From an uncultured Chitinophagaceae bacterium (GTDB taxonomy: Bacteria > Bacteroidota > Bacteroidia > Chitinophagales > Chitinophagaceae), in the NCBI GenBank assembly GCA_937907395.1, contig CALCII010000011.1, forward strand, positions 806,001 through 870,000: 64,000 nt of DNA. Direction: 5' to 3'. Position 1 is the stretch's first letter. Every line of letters starts with the position of its first letter. Both the position numbers and the translations under genes were made by a program. Positions 51,964-59,992 of the stretch are shown here, piece by piece. Below the pieces are notes generated by a model that had not been told where the DNA came from, did not search any database, and saw only the letters and a program-made list of their open reading frames with translations.

Positions 51964-53586
51964 TTACGCCAGCATCGTCACCGGGTTCTCCAGGTACTTT
52001 TTAAAGGTCTGGAGGAAGGCGGCTCCAACAGCACCATCCACACTGCGGTGATCGCAGCTGAGAGTTACTTTCATCACATTCGTAGTATCAAAGCTGCCAT
52101 CTTTTTTCTTAATCACCACTTCTTTGATGCGTCCTACAGCAAGGATACAACTATCAGGCGGATTGATGATGGCTGTGAATTCATCGATATCCATCATACC
52201 CAGGTTGGAAATCGTAAATGTATTTCCGCTGAATTCGTTGGGTTGTATTTTTTTGTTGCGTGCTTTATCGTACAGTTCTTTTGCATCGGCTGCAATCTGG
52301 CTCAGGCTCTTCTGATCTGCAAAGCGGATCACCGGCACAATCAATCCATCGGGTAATGCAATCGCACTGCCGATATGAATGTGCTGATAGGTACGGATGA
52401 AATCGCCCATCCAGCTGCTGTTAACGGCAGGATGTTTACGCAATGCCATTGCAGCTGCTTTGATTGTCATATCCTGGAAGCTGATTTTCACCGGACTCAC
52501 TTCGTTCAACTGGGTACGTGCCGTCATGGCATTGTCCATAGTGATTTCCATCGTGAGATAGAAGTGAGGTGCAGTGTAAAGGCTATCACTCAAACGGCGG
52601 GCAATGGTTTTGCGCATGCTCGTATTAGGAGTGTCCACATATCCTTCACCGGCACCCGGAACAAAAACAGGCGCTTGTGCGGCAGGTGCAGCTACAGGAG
52701 CGGCAGCAGGGGCAACGGCACCGGCTTTATAGTTGTCGATATCTGCTTTGATAATTCTTCCGCCATCACCACTACCTTGTACAGCGTGCAGATCAATTCC
52801 TTTATCGGCTGCAATTTTCTTAGCCAGCGGAGATGCTTTGATGCGGCCGTTAGTGGCTTCAGCTACAGGTGCTGAAGTTGCAGCAGCAGGAGCGGCTTCT
52901 GCAGGAGCAGGAGTGGCAGCTTTCGGTTGTGCGGTACCGGGATTTTTCAAAGCTGCAAGTAAACCACTGATGTCTGTACCGGCCTTACCGATGATTGCCA
53001 TCACTTCGTTTACTTTGGCAGCAGTGCCGGCTTCAAAACCGGTGTATAATAATGTACCTTCTGCATAAGGAACCACTTCCATGGTTGCTTTGTCGGTTTC
53101 AACATCGGCCAGGTTGTCGTCCGATTTTACAGTATCACCCACTTTTTTATTCCATGCCACAATTTTTCCTTCGGTCATGGTATCACTTAAAAGCGGCATA
53201 CGAATAACGGTAACGCCTAATGTTTTAGCGATTGCATCAGCATCGGCACCTGCAGCAGGGGCTGTTGCTGTTTGCTGGTTGCCGGTTGCTGGTTCGGGTG
53301 TGGCAGTTGCAGCAGGAGCAGCATCGAGCAAACTCTTGTAATCTTCGCCTTCCTTACCCACAATAGCAATGATTTCGTTGATTTTGGCAGCCTGTCCTTC
53401 GGGGGTGCCTATGTAGAGCAGAACGCCATCGGCATAACCCACCACTTCCATGGTTGCTTTATCGGTTTCAACGTCGGCTAAAACGTCGTCACTTTTTACT
53501 TTGTCGCCTACCTGCTTGTTCCATTTCACAATTTTTCCTTCGGTCATGGTATCACTCAGCAGCGGCATACGAATAACTTCAGCCAT
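51964..53586 (-). CDS. pdhC: Pyruvate dehydrogenase complex dihydrolipoamide acetyltransferase (E2)
   Basis: The 540-residue E2 has two lipoyl domains with VETDKATMEV (Lys43 and Lys166), Ala/Pro-rich linkers, a peripheral-subunit-binding domain (KASPLAKKIAADKGIDL, GSGDGGRI) and a catalytic core ending SCDHRSVDGAVGA with the active His and Asp. It moves acetyl groups from E1 to CoA at the heart of the complex. Both lipoyl domains open with a nearly identical run (VIRMPLLSDTMTEGKIV), pointing to recent duplication or conversion. E1 and E3 genes are not adjacent. A 2-oxoglutarate E2 usually has one lipoyl domain, so PDH is favoured. Confidence 0.9.
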   Translation of the reverse strand: MAEVIRMPLLSDTMTEGKIVKWNKQVGDKVKSDDVLADVETDKATMEVVGYADGVLLYIGTPEGQAAKINEIIAIVGKEGEDYKSLLDAAPAATATPEPATGNQQTATAPAAGADADAIAKTLGVTVIRMPLLSDTMTEGKIVAWNKKVGDTVKSDDNLADVETDKATMEVVPYAEGTLLYTGFEAGTAAKVNEVMAIIGKAGTDISGLLAALKNPGTAQPKAATPAPAEAAPAAATSAPVAEATNGRIKASPLAKKIAADKGIDLHAVQGSGDGGRIIKADIDNYKAGAVAPAAAPVAAPAAQAPVFVPGAGEGYVDTPNTSMRKTIARRLSDSLYTAPHFYLTMEITMDNAMTARTQLNEVSPVKISFQDMTIKAAAMALRKHPAVNSSWMGDFIRTYQHIHIGSAIALPDGLIVPVIRFADQKSLSQIAADAKELYDKARNKKIQPNEFSGNTFTISNLGMMDIDEFTAIINPPDSCILAVGRIKEVVIKKKDGSFDTTNVMKVTLSCDHRSVDGAVGAAFLQTFKKYLENPVTMLA

Positions 53587-53723
53587 ATTCGATTGGTTTT
53601 GTCGTAATTGAGGGCGTGAAATTAAGGCAATTTGAGGACTTGTTGACAGGTTCGGTTGGGAATAGGGGCTACAAGTTTAAAATTGCTGCTTGTTACCCTG
53701 CAAACCAGCAACTTTTCAACTTC

Positions 53724-55493
53724 TCAGTAATCCAATTCCAGCCCCAAACGGTCCCTTAATTCTTTTACCAGCGGGTATTTTTCTGCCATTTTCAGGTATT
53801 GTTCTTTGGTGGAAAGAGGGCGCTCTACGGGGGACGCATCTTCTTCTGAAAGAATCAGTTCCGACTGTACAGTGATTGCAGGGTTGTGGTAGAATTGCTG
53901 CAGGTGGTCGGCCAGGTGGGCCCGTTCCTGTTTGAAATATTCGAACTGGATTTCGCCGTTGCAAACCACTTCAACGAGTTCTTCCGACTTCATCCGGCAT
54001 TCCATCATTTCAAAATTGGTCACCATTGCCTTTTTGTGAGCTGCTTTCAGCTTCAGGATGAATTCAGTCCAGGCCACAGAAAGTGAATCGGCATCTACCG
54101 GCCTTACTTTGGTTTCCAGTTGCTGATGTTCGGCCTCCACTTTTTGGCGGAGTTTGGATAAGGACGAAAGTTTAGTGCCACCGCTTACGGGAGGGGCTGT
54201 TGAAACGGGTTTGGCAGTTGGTTTGGGCTGTAGTTCTGCTGCTGGTTGTTCAATGATCAGTTTGGCTGTACTAACTGCAGTTGCCGGTTTTGCTACTATT
54301 GCTGGCTTTTCTCCCACTATAATGGGCTGAATACTTCTGAACTGAACGGGCTTTGCCTGATCAATCAGTTTTTTTTTACCACCACCGGTTAAGTCCAGTG
54401 CCTGCTGCAGGTAGGTGAGCTTGATGAGCGCCAGCTCCACATGCAGCCGTTTGTTACGAGCCAGTTTGAAATTGATTTCCGCTTCGTTCAGCAGGTTGAG
54501 TGCACTGATGATCCAGGATGCTGAAGTGGTTTTAGCGGCTGTTACATATTTTTCTTTGAAACTTTCCACTACTTCCAGGAGAGAAGCTACTTTTTCGTCC
54601 TTGCAAACGAGCAGGTTGCGCAGGAATTCGGAGAAGGCGTTCAGTACCATATCTCCTTCAAAGCCTTTGCGGTTGATATCGTCATACAACAACATGGCCG
54701 ATGCAAGATCCTGTTGCTGCATAGCTTCCAGCAACTTGAAAAAATAATCGGCATCGAGGATGTTGAGATGTTCTAATGTATTCTGGTAAGAAACTTCTCC
54801 ATTGGTAAAACTTACAATCTTGTCGAGGATGCTGAGTGCATCACGCATACATCCTTCGCTCTTCTGTGCAATTACCTGTAAAGCACCTTTCTCGGCGCTG
54901 ATTTCTTCTTTGTCTGCAATTTCCTGCAAGTGATCAACGGTATCGTTTAGCGTAATTCGTTTGAAATCGAAGATCTGGCAACGGCTTAAAATCGTTGGCA
55001 GGATTTTATGTTTTTCGGTAGTTGCCAGAATGAAAATGGCATAGGAAGGCGGTTCTTCCAGTGTTTTCAGAAAAGCATTGAAGGCACTGGAGCTGAGCAT
55101 GTGTACCTCGTCGATGATGTACACTTTGTATTTGCCCATCTGTGGCGCAAAGCGTACCTGCTCAATGAGGGAGCGGATATCATCCACAGAGTTGTTACTG
55201 GCCGCATCGAGTTCGTGTATGTTGAGCGATGTGCCTTCGTTGAAGGTTTTACAGCTTACGCATTGATCGCAGGCTTCACCGTTGGGCTGTATGTTTTCGC
55301 AGTTGATGGTTTTGGCAAGAATACGGGCACAGGTTGTTTTGCCCACACCACGTGGACCGCAAAATAAAAATGCATGTGCCAGCTGGTTGTGGCTGATGGC
55401 ATTTTTGAGTGTGGTGGTAATGTGACTTTGACCCACTACTGTATCAAAGGTCTGGGGCCTGTATTTGCGTGCCGAAACAATGAATTTATCCAT
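53724..55493 (-). CDS. dnaX: DNA polymerase III subunit gamma/tau
   Basis: The 589-residue clamp-loader ATPase has Walker A GPRGVGKT (residues 46-53), a zinc knot (Cys75, Cys78, Cys81 plus an earlier Cys), DEVHMLSSSAFNA and the sensor 1 region around ILATTEKHKILPTILSRCQ. Domain III ends near residue 365, followed by a Pro/Ala/Lys linker and a C-terminal tau domain. At residues 373-375 the three Lys codons are all AAA, giving a run of nine A (54369-54377). Gain or loss of one base there leads to TGA at once, making a product of about 375-377 residues, the size of gamma. Confidence 0.96.
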   Translation of the reverse strand: MDKFIVSARKYRPQTFDTVVGQSHITTTLKNAISHNQLAHAFLFCGPRGVGKTTCARILAKTINCENIQPNGEACDQCVSCKTFNEGTSLNIHELDAASNNSVDDIRSLIEQVRFAPQMGKYKVYIIDEVHMLSSSAFNAFLKTLEEPPSYAIFILATTEKHKILPTILSRCQIFDFKRITLNDTVDHLQEIADKEEISAEKGALQVIAQKSEGCMRDALSILDKIVSFTNGEVSYQNTLEHLNILDADYFFKLLEAMQQQDLASAMLLYDDINRKGFEGDMVLNAFSEFLRNLLVCKDEKVASLLEVVESFKEKYVTAAKTTSASWIISALNLLNEAEINFKLARNKRLHVELALIKLTYLQQALDLTGGGKKKLIDQAKPVQFRSIQPIIVGEKPAIVAKPATAVSTAKLIIEQPAAELQPKPTAKPVSTAPPVSGGTKLSSLSKLRQKVEAEHQQLETKVRPVDADSLSVAWTEFILKLKAAHKKAMVTNFEMMECRMKSEELVEVVCNGEIQFEYFKQERAHLADHLQQFYHNPAITVQSELILSEEDASPVERPLSTKEQYLKMAEKYPLVKELRDRLGLELDY

Positions 55494-55531
55494 AACTACG
55501 GCTGCAATTTAGAGAAAAAGCGGCGAGGAAA

Positions 55532-56005
55532 TCACTTCATCTTGAGTTGTGCAAAATAAGGATGCTCCGGGTTAACTACCAGTTCCTGCTGACGGGGATG
55601 AATTAATACGTCCATTTCTTCCATAGGAATTGCTCCTAAAAGTGGTTCTGTATCTCCCTGAAGTACAACAGCATTGCATACAGAACTTCTGTTTTTAAAC
55701 TTCACTTCAATGGGGCCTACCACATCATGTTCAACAATGCTACCATCTGCCATTACACTTTTGCGTTTTTCTTTGAAGGGTAATTGAAGTTGTTCCTGAA
55801 TGGTTTCGTTGATCGCCATCATGTAGGAACCACTGTCTACCAGCATAGGTACGTACATCCTTTTAACCTCATCCTTATTCAGGATGTTACGCCTGGCGAG
55901 TGCCAGATCATCTGCATTGATCAGTTCTATATCGGCATAAACCATTCCCATGGCGGTTGTTTTATTTAAAGTTACGAAGTTATTGATTGTAATTTTTTCA
56001 GACAT
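55532..56005 (-). CDS. Retroviral-like (clan AA) aspartic protease family protein
   Basis: The 157-residue product from the ATG at 56005 (MSEKITINNFV) has the catalytic triplet in MLVDSGSYMMAIN (Asp-Ser-Gly) and a flap/second-strand region LLGAIPMEEMDVLIHP. The single active-site motif implies a dimer, as in retropepsins. There is no signal peptide. Function is unknown in bacteria for most members. The frame upstream to 56104 crosses a strong hairpin and is rejected. Confidence 0.87.
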   Translation of the reverse strand: MSEKITINNFVTLNKTTAMGMVYADIELINADDLALARRNILNKDEVKRMYVPMLVDSGSYMMAINETIQEQLQLPFKEKRKSVMADGSIVEHDVVGPIEVKFKNRSSVCNAVVLQGDTEPLLGAIPMEEMDVLIHPRQQELVVNPEHPYFAQLKMK

Positions 56006-56024
56006 ATCAGTGTGATGTTTAGTA

Positions 56025-56053
56025 TGGGGAGTCACCAAAAGGGTGACTCCCCA
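56025..56053. other. Strong hairpin between the MscS and aspartic protease genes
   Basis: A perfect 12-base stem (TGGGGAGTCACC / GGTGACTCCCCA) has a five-base loop, 8 bases after the MscS-family stop and 20 bases before the protease start. No T tract follows, so it may set mRNA stability or act as an attenuator. Confidence 0.65.
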
Positions 56054-56060
56054 AATGAAT

Positions 56061-56903
56061 TTATTGTTGCGAAACAATAATCCGTTGCGGCACAGCTGTA
56101 ACAATACCCGCTTTATCCAGTTCCTGTTTGATTTGCTCCTGTGATTGGAAAAATACAGTCCAGTAATCGGGCTGCTTGCAATAGGGACGAACAGCTAAGG
56201 TGTAAGTGGCTCCATTTGATTTGAGTACGTTAACTTCGGGAGCCGGAGTGGTTAATACATTTGGTTGATTTTTTAATGCGGCAAAAATGATTGTGCGCAC
56301 TTTTTCAACAGGAGTGGAACTGTCAACAGTAACTTCCATATCCACCCGCAGGTTGCCTTGAGTTGTATAGTTAGTAATGATGCCGGTAGATAGCGGGCCA
56401 TTAGGCACAATCACCGTTTTGTTTTCAGGTGTAACCAATGTAGTGGCAAAAACACCTTGTTCAATAATGGTTCCGGTAACACCCTGTGCTTCCACGAGAT
56501 CGCCGATTTTAAAAGGTTTGAACACCAGCATCATGATTCCACCGGCAAAATTTCCCAACGTTCCGTTCAAGGCCGAACCAATGGCGACGCCAGCACCAAC
56601 AAGTAAAGCAGCGAAAGCAGTTGTGTCAACACCCAATATACCGAAAATGGAAATGATTAGTAAAACAGTAAGAATGATTTTTGTAAGCGAAACAAGAAAG
56701 GATTGAAGCGAAGGGTCATATTGTTTACGGGTGAGTGCCTTTTTCAAAACAACAGAAAGTTTACCAATGATCCAACTTCCAATCAGGTAAAAGGCAATTG
56801 CCCCGATAATTTTTGGAATAAAGGGAACAAAAGAATCGGTTAGTTTCTGAACGAGGCTGGTGCCGGTTTGAAGCAGATCGGCTTGTAAAAGGAAAGAATG
56901 CAT
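56061..56903 (-). CDS. MscS-family mechanosensitive ion channel
   Basis: The 280-residue small MscS-type channel has three membrane helices. The pore helix reads AALLVGAGVAIGSALNGTLG followed by NFAGGIMMLVFKPFKIGDLV and GVTGTIIEQGVFAT, the standard beta-domain entry. It releases solutes on osmotic downshift. The size is close to E. coli MscS. It is followed by the hairpin and the aspartic protease gene. Confidence 0.94.
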   Translation of the reverse strand: MHSFLLQADLLQTGTSLVQKLTDSFVPFIPKIIGAIAFYLIGSWIIGKLSVVLKKALTRKQYDPSLQSFLVSLTKIILTVLLIISIFGILGVDTTAFAALLVGAGVAIGSALNGTLGNFAGGIMMLVFKPFKIGDLVEAQGVTGTIIEQGVFATTLVTPENKTVIVPNGPLSTGIITNYTTQGNLRVDMEVTVDSSTPVEKVRTIIFAALKNQPNVLTTPAPEVNVLKSNGATYTLAVRPYCKQPDYWTVFFQSQEQIKQELDKAGIVTAVPQRIIVSQQ

Positions 56904-56990
56904 ATACAGTTTTTTTATTATTTAAACTGTAGATGCGAAGCATCCATAAGCAGTTGCTTTAAAAAAAAGTTCTCATGAATCAAATATATA

Positions 56991-58154
56991 TTACGACAAC
57001 ATCGGATGCCGTTTGAATTCCATCGTCCGGTCGAAGTTATACCGATAGGTGATTAACCGCCTGCTCACCTGTGTTCCCAGGCTGGTGGCCACATTAATCA
57101 TTTTGGGGTTAAAATCACCAATCCATTGCAGTTCATAATCTTCATAAAGCATTTGGTTTTGTATCACTTTAGCAGCTTCCATGATCATGTAACTATCAAC
57201 TCCTTTGCCTTGGTGTTCGGGTACAATGCCAAATATAATGCCGTTGAATTTTTTATTCTTTTTTGTGAGTTTGATCCACAGGAATTTCAGTTTGCCAAAC
57301 CAATCGAATCGTCCGTTTAAGTGTTTGAACCATTGATTCAGGTCTACAATGTTCAGCCAGGCTGCAACCGGCTCCTCTTTGTAATAAGTAAACCAGCTGA
57401 TGCGTTCATCCAGTACCGGCTTCATCGCTTCAAACATTTTTACAACAGTTCGTTCTTCCATCTGCTTTAAACCTCCGTGGCCTGCCCATGCCTTATTATA
57501 TACGGTGGTGAAATCTTTTGCAAATTTCTCCAACTGATCAGCCTTCATGTGAACGGCTTTGTAATTGGGGTCTTTTGATACTTCGGCATGCCGGATGTAA
57601 AATTTTTCCTGCAGGCGGTCCTTCACTTTCAATGAATAACAAAACTGGTTGAAAAACAACTGAAAGCCATAGTTCTCAAATAATGTTTGATAATAAACCG
57701 GATTGTAATTCATGCAATACAAGGGTTCCTGAAACCCATCCACCTGCAGTCCCCACCAACGGTCACGTTCGCCAAAATTGATGGGTCCGTCCATAGCGCC
57801 CATACCCTTGCTTTGCAGCCAGTTCTTACAGGCATCAAATAAAATGTTGGCTGCATGCTGGTCATTGCTGCATTCAAAAAATCCCATGCCCCCTACAGGT
57901 ACTTCATCGCCTTTTGTTTTATAACGCTTATTTACATAGGCTGCCACACGACCAATCAGTTTGCCGCTGTCGTCTTTCAAAATCCAGCGGATAGCTTCAC
58001 CATGACGAAAAGCTTTGTTTTTTTCTTTGTCAAACACCTGCTCAATGTCTTTATCCAAAGGACGGATCCAGTTTTTATCATCCTTGTATATATCTAGAGG
58101 AACATTTAAAAATTCCCGGGCTGAACGTTTATCAGTAACTTCAATCAGTTGCAT
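56991..58154 (-). CDS. GNAT-like acyltransferase domain protein
   Basis: The 387-residue cytoplasmic protein shows GNAT-type elements: GRVAAYVNKRYKTKGDE, GFFECSNDQHAANILFDACK, and FGIVPEHQGKGVDSYMI, whose Q-G-K-G stretch resembles the acetyl-CoA loop. It carries a second conserved block (MDGPINFGERDRWWGLQVDG). This is a known hypothetical family in Bacteroidetes and others without a proven substrate. It is divergent from glpK. Confidence 0.8.
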   Translation of the reverse strand: MQLIEVTDKRSAREFLNVPLDIYKDDKNWIRPLDKDIEQVFDKEKNKAFRHGEAIRWILKDDSGKLIGRVAAYVNKRYKTKGDEVPVGGMGFFECSNDQHAANILFDACKNWLQSKGMGAMDGPINFGERDRWWGLQVDGFQEPLYCMNYNPVYYQTLFENYGFQLFFNQFCYSLKVKDRLQEKFYIRHAEVSKDPNYKAVHMKADQLEKFAKDFTTVYNKAWAGHGGLKQMEERTVVKMFEAMKPVLDERISWFTYYKEEPVAAWLNIVDLNQWFKHLNGRFDWFGKLKFLWIKLTKKNKKFNGIIFGIVPEHQGKGVDSYMIMEAAKVIQNQMLYEDYELQWIGDFNPKMINVATSLGTQVSRRLITYRYNFDRTMEFKRHPMLS

Positions 58155-58174
58155 TTTCCACCTGTTTAGTGCGC

Positions 58175-58182
58175 CAAATTTA
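58175..58182 (-). promoter_or_regulatory. -7 element of the GNAT-like gene
   Basis: The minus strand reads TAAATTTG, a full TAnnTTTG match, with a TTTG 16 bases further upstream as a possible -33 element. It lies 21 bases before the ATG. Confidence 0.55.
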
Positions 58183-58221
58183 AAGCATTCGGGGTGGACA
58201 AAACGTTAAACCAATTGTGAT

Positions 58222-59706
58222 ATGAAGAAATACATACTGGCCCTCGACCAGGGTACCACCAGCAGCCGTGCTATTGTGTTTGATAAAGACGGAAGCATTG
58301 TGTCTGTGGCACAAAAAGAATTTCAACAGATTTTCCCGCAGCCCGGCTGGGTGGAACATGATCCTGAAGAAATCTGGAGTTCGCAGTTAGGAGTAGCGGC
58401 AGAAGCGATTACACGTGCCGGGCTCACTGCCGAAAACATTCATGCCATTGGTATCACCAACCAGCGTGAAACAACGGTGGTGTGGGAACGAAGCACGGGC
58501 AAACCCATTTACAATGCAATTGTTTGGCAGGACAGACGCACCGCAGATTTTTGCGATGAGTTGAAACGGAAAAACCTGCACATCCTCATTCAGAAACGAA
58601 CCGGTTTGGTGGTGGATGCCTATTTCAGCGCCTCGAAAATCAAATGGATTTTAGATAACGTGGAAGGTGCAAGAGCAAAAGCAGAGAAAGGAGAATTGTG
58701 TTTTGGTACCATTGATACATGGTTACTCTGGAACCTTACCAAGGGGCAGGTGCATGCAACAGATGTGAGCAATGCAAGCCGCACCATGCTCATGAATCTC
58801 GAAACCCTGCAATGGGATGGTGAGTTGGAACGGATTTTCAATATTCCCGGCAATATGTTGCCACAGATCCGCAGCAGCAGTGAAGTGTATGGCACCACAC
58901 AAAATATTCTTACCGCCACCAATATTCCCATTGCCGGAATTGCAGGAGATCAGCAAAGTGCCTTGTTCGGACAACTGTGCACGCAGCCCGGCATGGTGAA
59001 GAATACGTATGGCACCGGTTGTTTTATGCTGATGAATACAGGAGAAAAACTCATTCATTCGCACAATCATTTATTAACCACGGTTGCATGGAAAATCAAT
59101 GGCAAAACAGAATATGCATTAGAAGGAAGTGTATTCATTGCCGGGGCTGTGGTGCAATGGTTGAGAGACGGGCTGGGGATCATCCGTCATTCGGCCGAAG
59201 TGGAAGAACTGGCTGCCAAAGTGAAAAGTAGCGAAGGTGTGTACGTGGTTCCTGCCTTTGCAGGATTGGGAGCACCTTACTGGAACCAGCATGCAAGGGG
59301 AACGATTGTGGGATTGACCAGAGGAAGCACGTCGGCCCATATTGCCCGTGCAGCACTGAATAGTATTGCGTATCAAACGGCTGATGTATTAAAAGCGATG
59401 GAAGCAGATGCGGGTATTCATATTAAAGAATTAAGGGTAGATGGTGGTGCAACGGTGAATAATGCTTTGTTACAGTTTCAAAGTGATTTGCTGAATACAA
59501 CAGTGGTTCGTCCGCAAGTAACAGAAACTACAGCACTTGGTGCCGCTTACCTGGCGGGATTGGCCACCGGTTACTGGAACAGTGTGGAAGAGTTACAACA
59601 GCAATGGAAAGCCGAGCGAACATTTGATTCGCAGATGCAGGAGGAAGAGCGAAGCATACTGATGCAGGGATGGGCGAGGGCGGTGAAAGCGGCGATGAGC
59701 TACTGA
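58222..59706 (+). CDS. glpK: Glycerol kinase
   Basis: The 494-residue FGGY kinase begins LALDQGTTSSRAIVFDKDGS, with GWVEHDPEEIW, GITNQRETTVVW and KNTYGTGCFMLMNTG as glycerol kinase hallmarks. It phosphorylates glycerol to sn-glycerol 3-phosphate, feeding GlpD downstream. The length is normal. It is transcribed toward glpD across a 286-base repeat-bearing spacer, so the two may be separate transcripts. Confidence 0.97.
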   Translation: MKKYILALDQGTTSSRAIVFDKDGSIVSVAQKEFQQIFPQPGWVEHDPEEIWSSQLGVAAEAITRAGLTAENIHAIGITNQRETTVVWERSTGKPIYNAIVWQDRRTADFCDELKRKNLHILIQKRTGLVVDAYFSASKIKWILDNVEGARAKAEKGELCFGTIDTWLLWNLTKGQVHATDVSNASRTMLMNLETLQWDGELERIFNIPGNMLPQIRSSSEVYGTTQNILTATNIPIAGIAGDQQSALFGQLCTQPGMVKNTYGTGCFMLMNTGEKLIHSHNHLLTTVAWKINGKTEYALEGSVFIAGAVVQWLRDGLGIIRHSAEVEELAAKVKSSEGVYVVPAFAGLGAPYWNQHARGTIVGLTRGSTSAHIARAALNSIAYQTADVLKAMEADAGIHIKELRVDGGATVNNALLQFQSDLLNTTVVRPQVTETTALGAAYLAGLATGYWNSVEELQQQWKAERTFDSQMQEEERSILMQGWARAVKAAMSY

Positions 59707-59711
59707 GGTGA

Positions 59712-59739
59712 GATTTATGATTTTAGATTTATGATTTCA
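59712..59739. repeat. Degenerate 7-base tandem repeat, GATTTAT type
   Basis: The units are gatttat, gatttta, gatttat and gatttca in perfect phase, just after the glpK stop. Confidence 0.65.
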
Positions 59740-59760
59740 GATTGTTGATGAATAACTTTA

Positions 59761-59897
59761 TGTCAGCCTGAGTCTGTCGAAGGCGGGTTCAAGATTCAAC
59801 TTCTTGCTCCTTATCTGCTTCGACAGGCTCAGCATGACAAGGCATTCGTTTTTTGATAACATATTGTCAGCCTGAGCCCAGTCGAAGGCGGGTTCAA
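59761..59897. repeat. Repeat cluster between glpK and glpD (two direct copies, one inverted)
   Basis: Two direct copies lie at 59761-59792 (tgtcagcctgagtctgtcga onward) and 59866-59897, both ending aaggcgggttcaa. A third copy lies inverted at 59818-59838 (cttcgacaggctcagcatga). The first and inverted copies can pair through CTGTCGAAG / CTTCGACAG. This looks like a dispersed repetitive extragenic element. Confidence 0.7.
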
Positions 59898-59992
59898 AAA
59901 TGATACAGACAGCTGTTCCCATTTTTTTGAATTCTAAAACATCTATTTCAGCTTCGATTCAGTTATAACTTTTAACTTGCCAACTCTAAATT

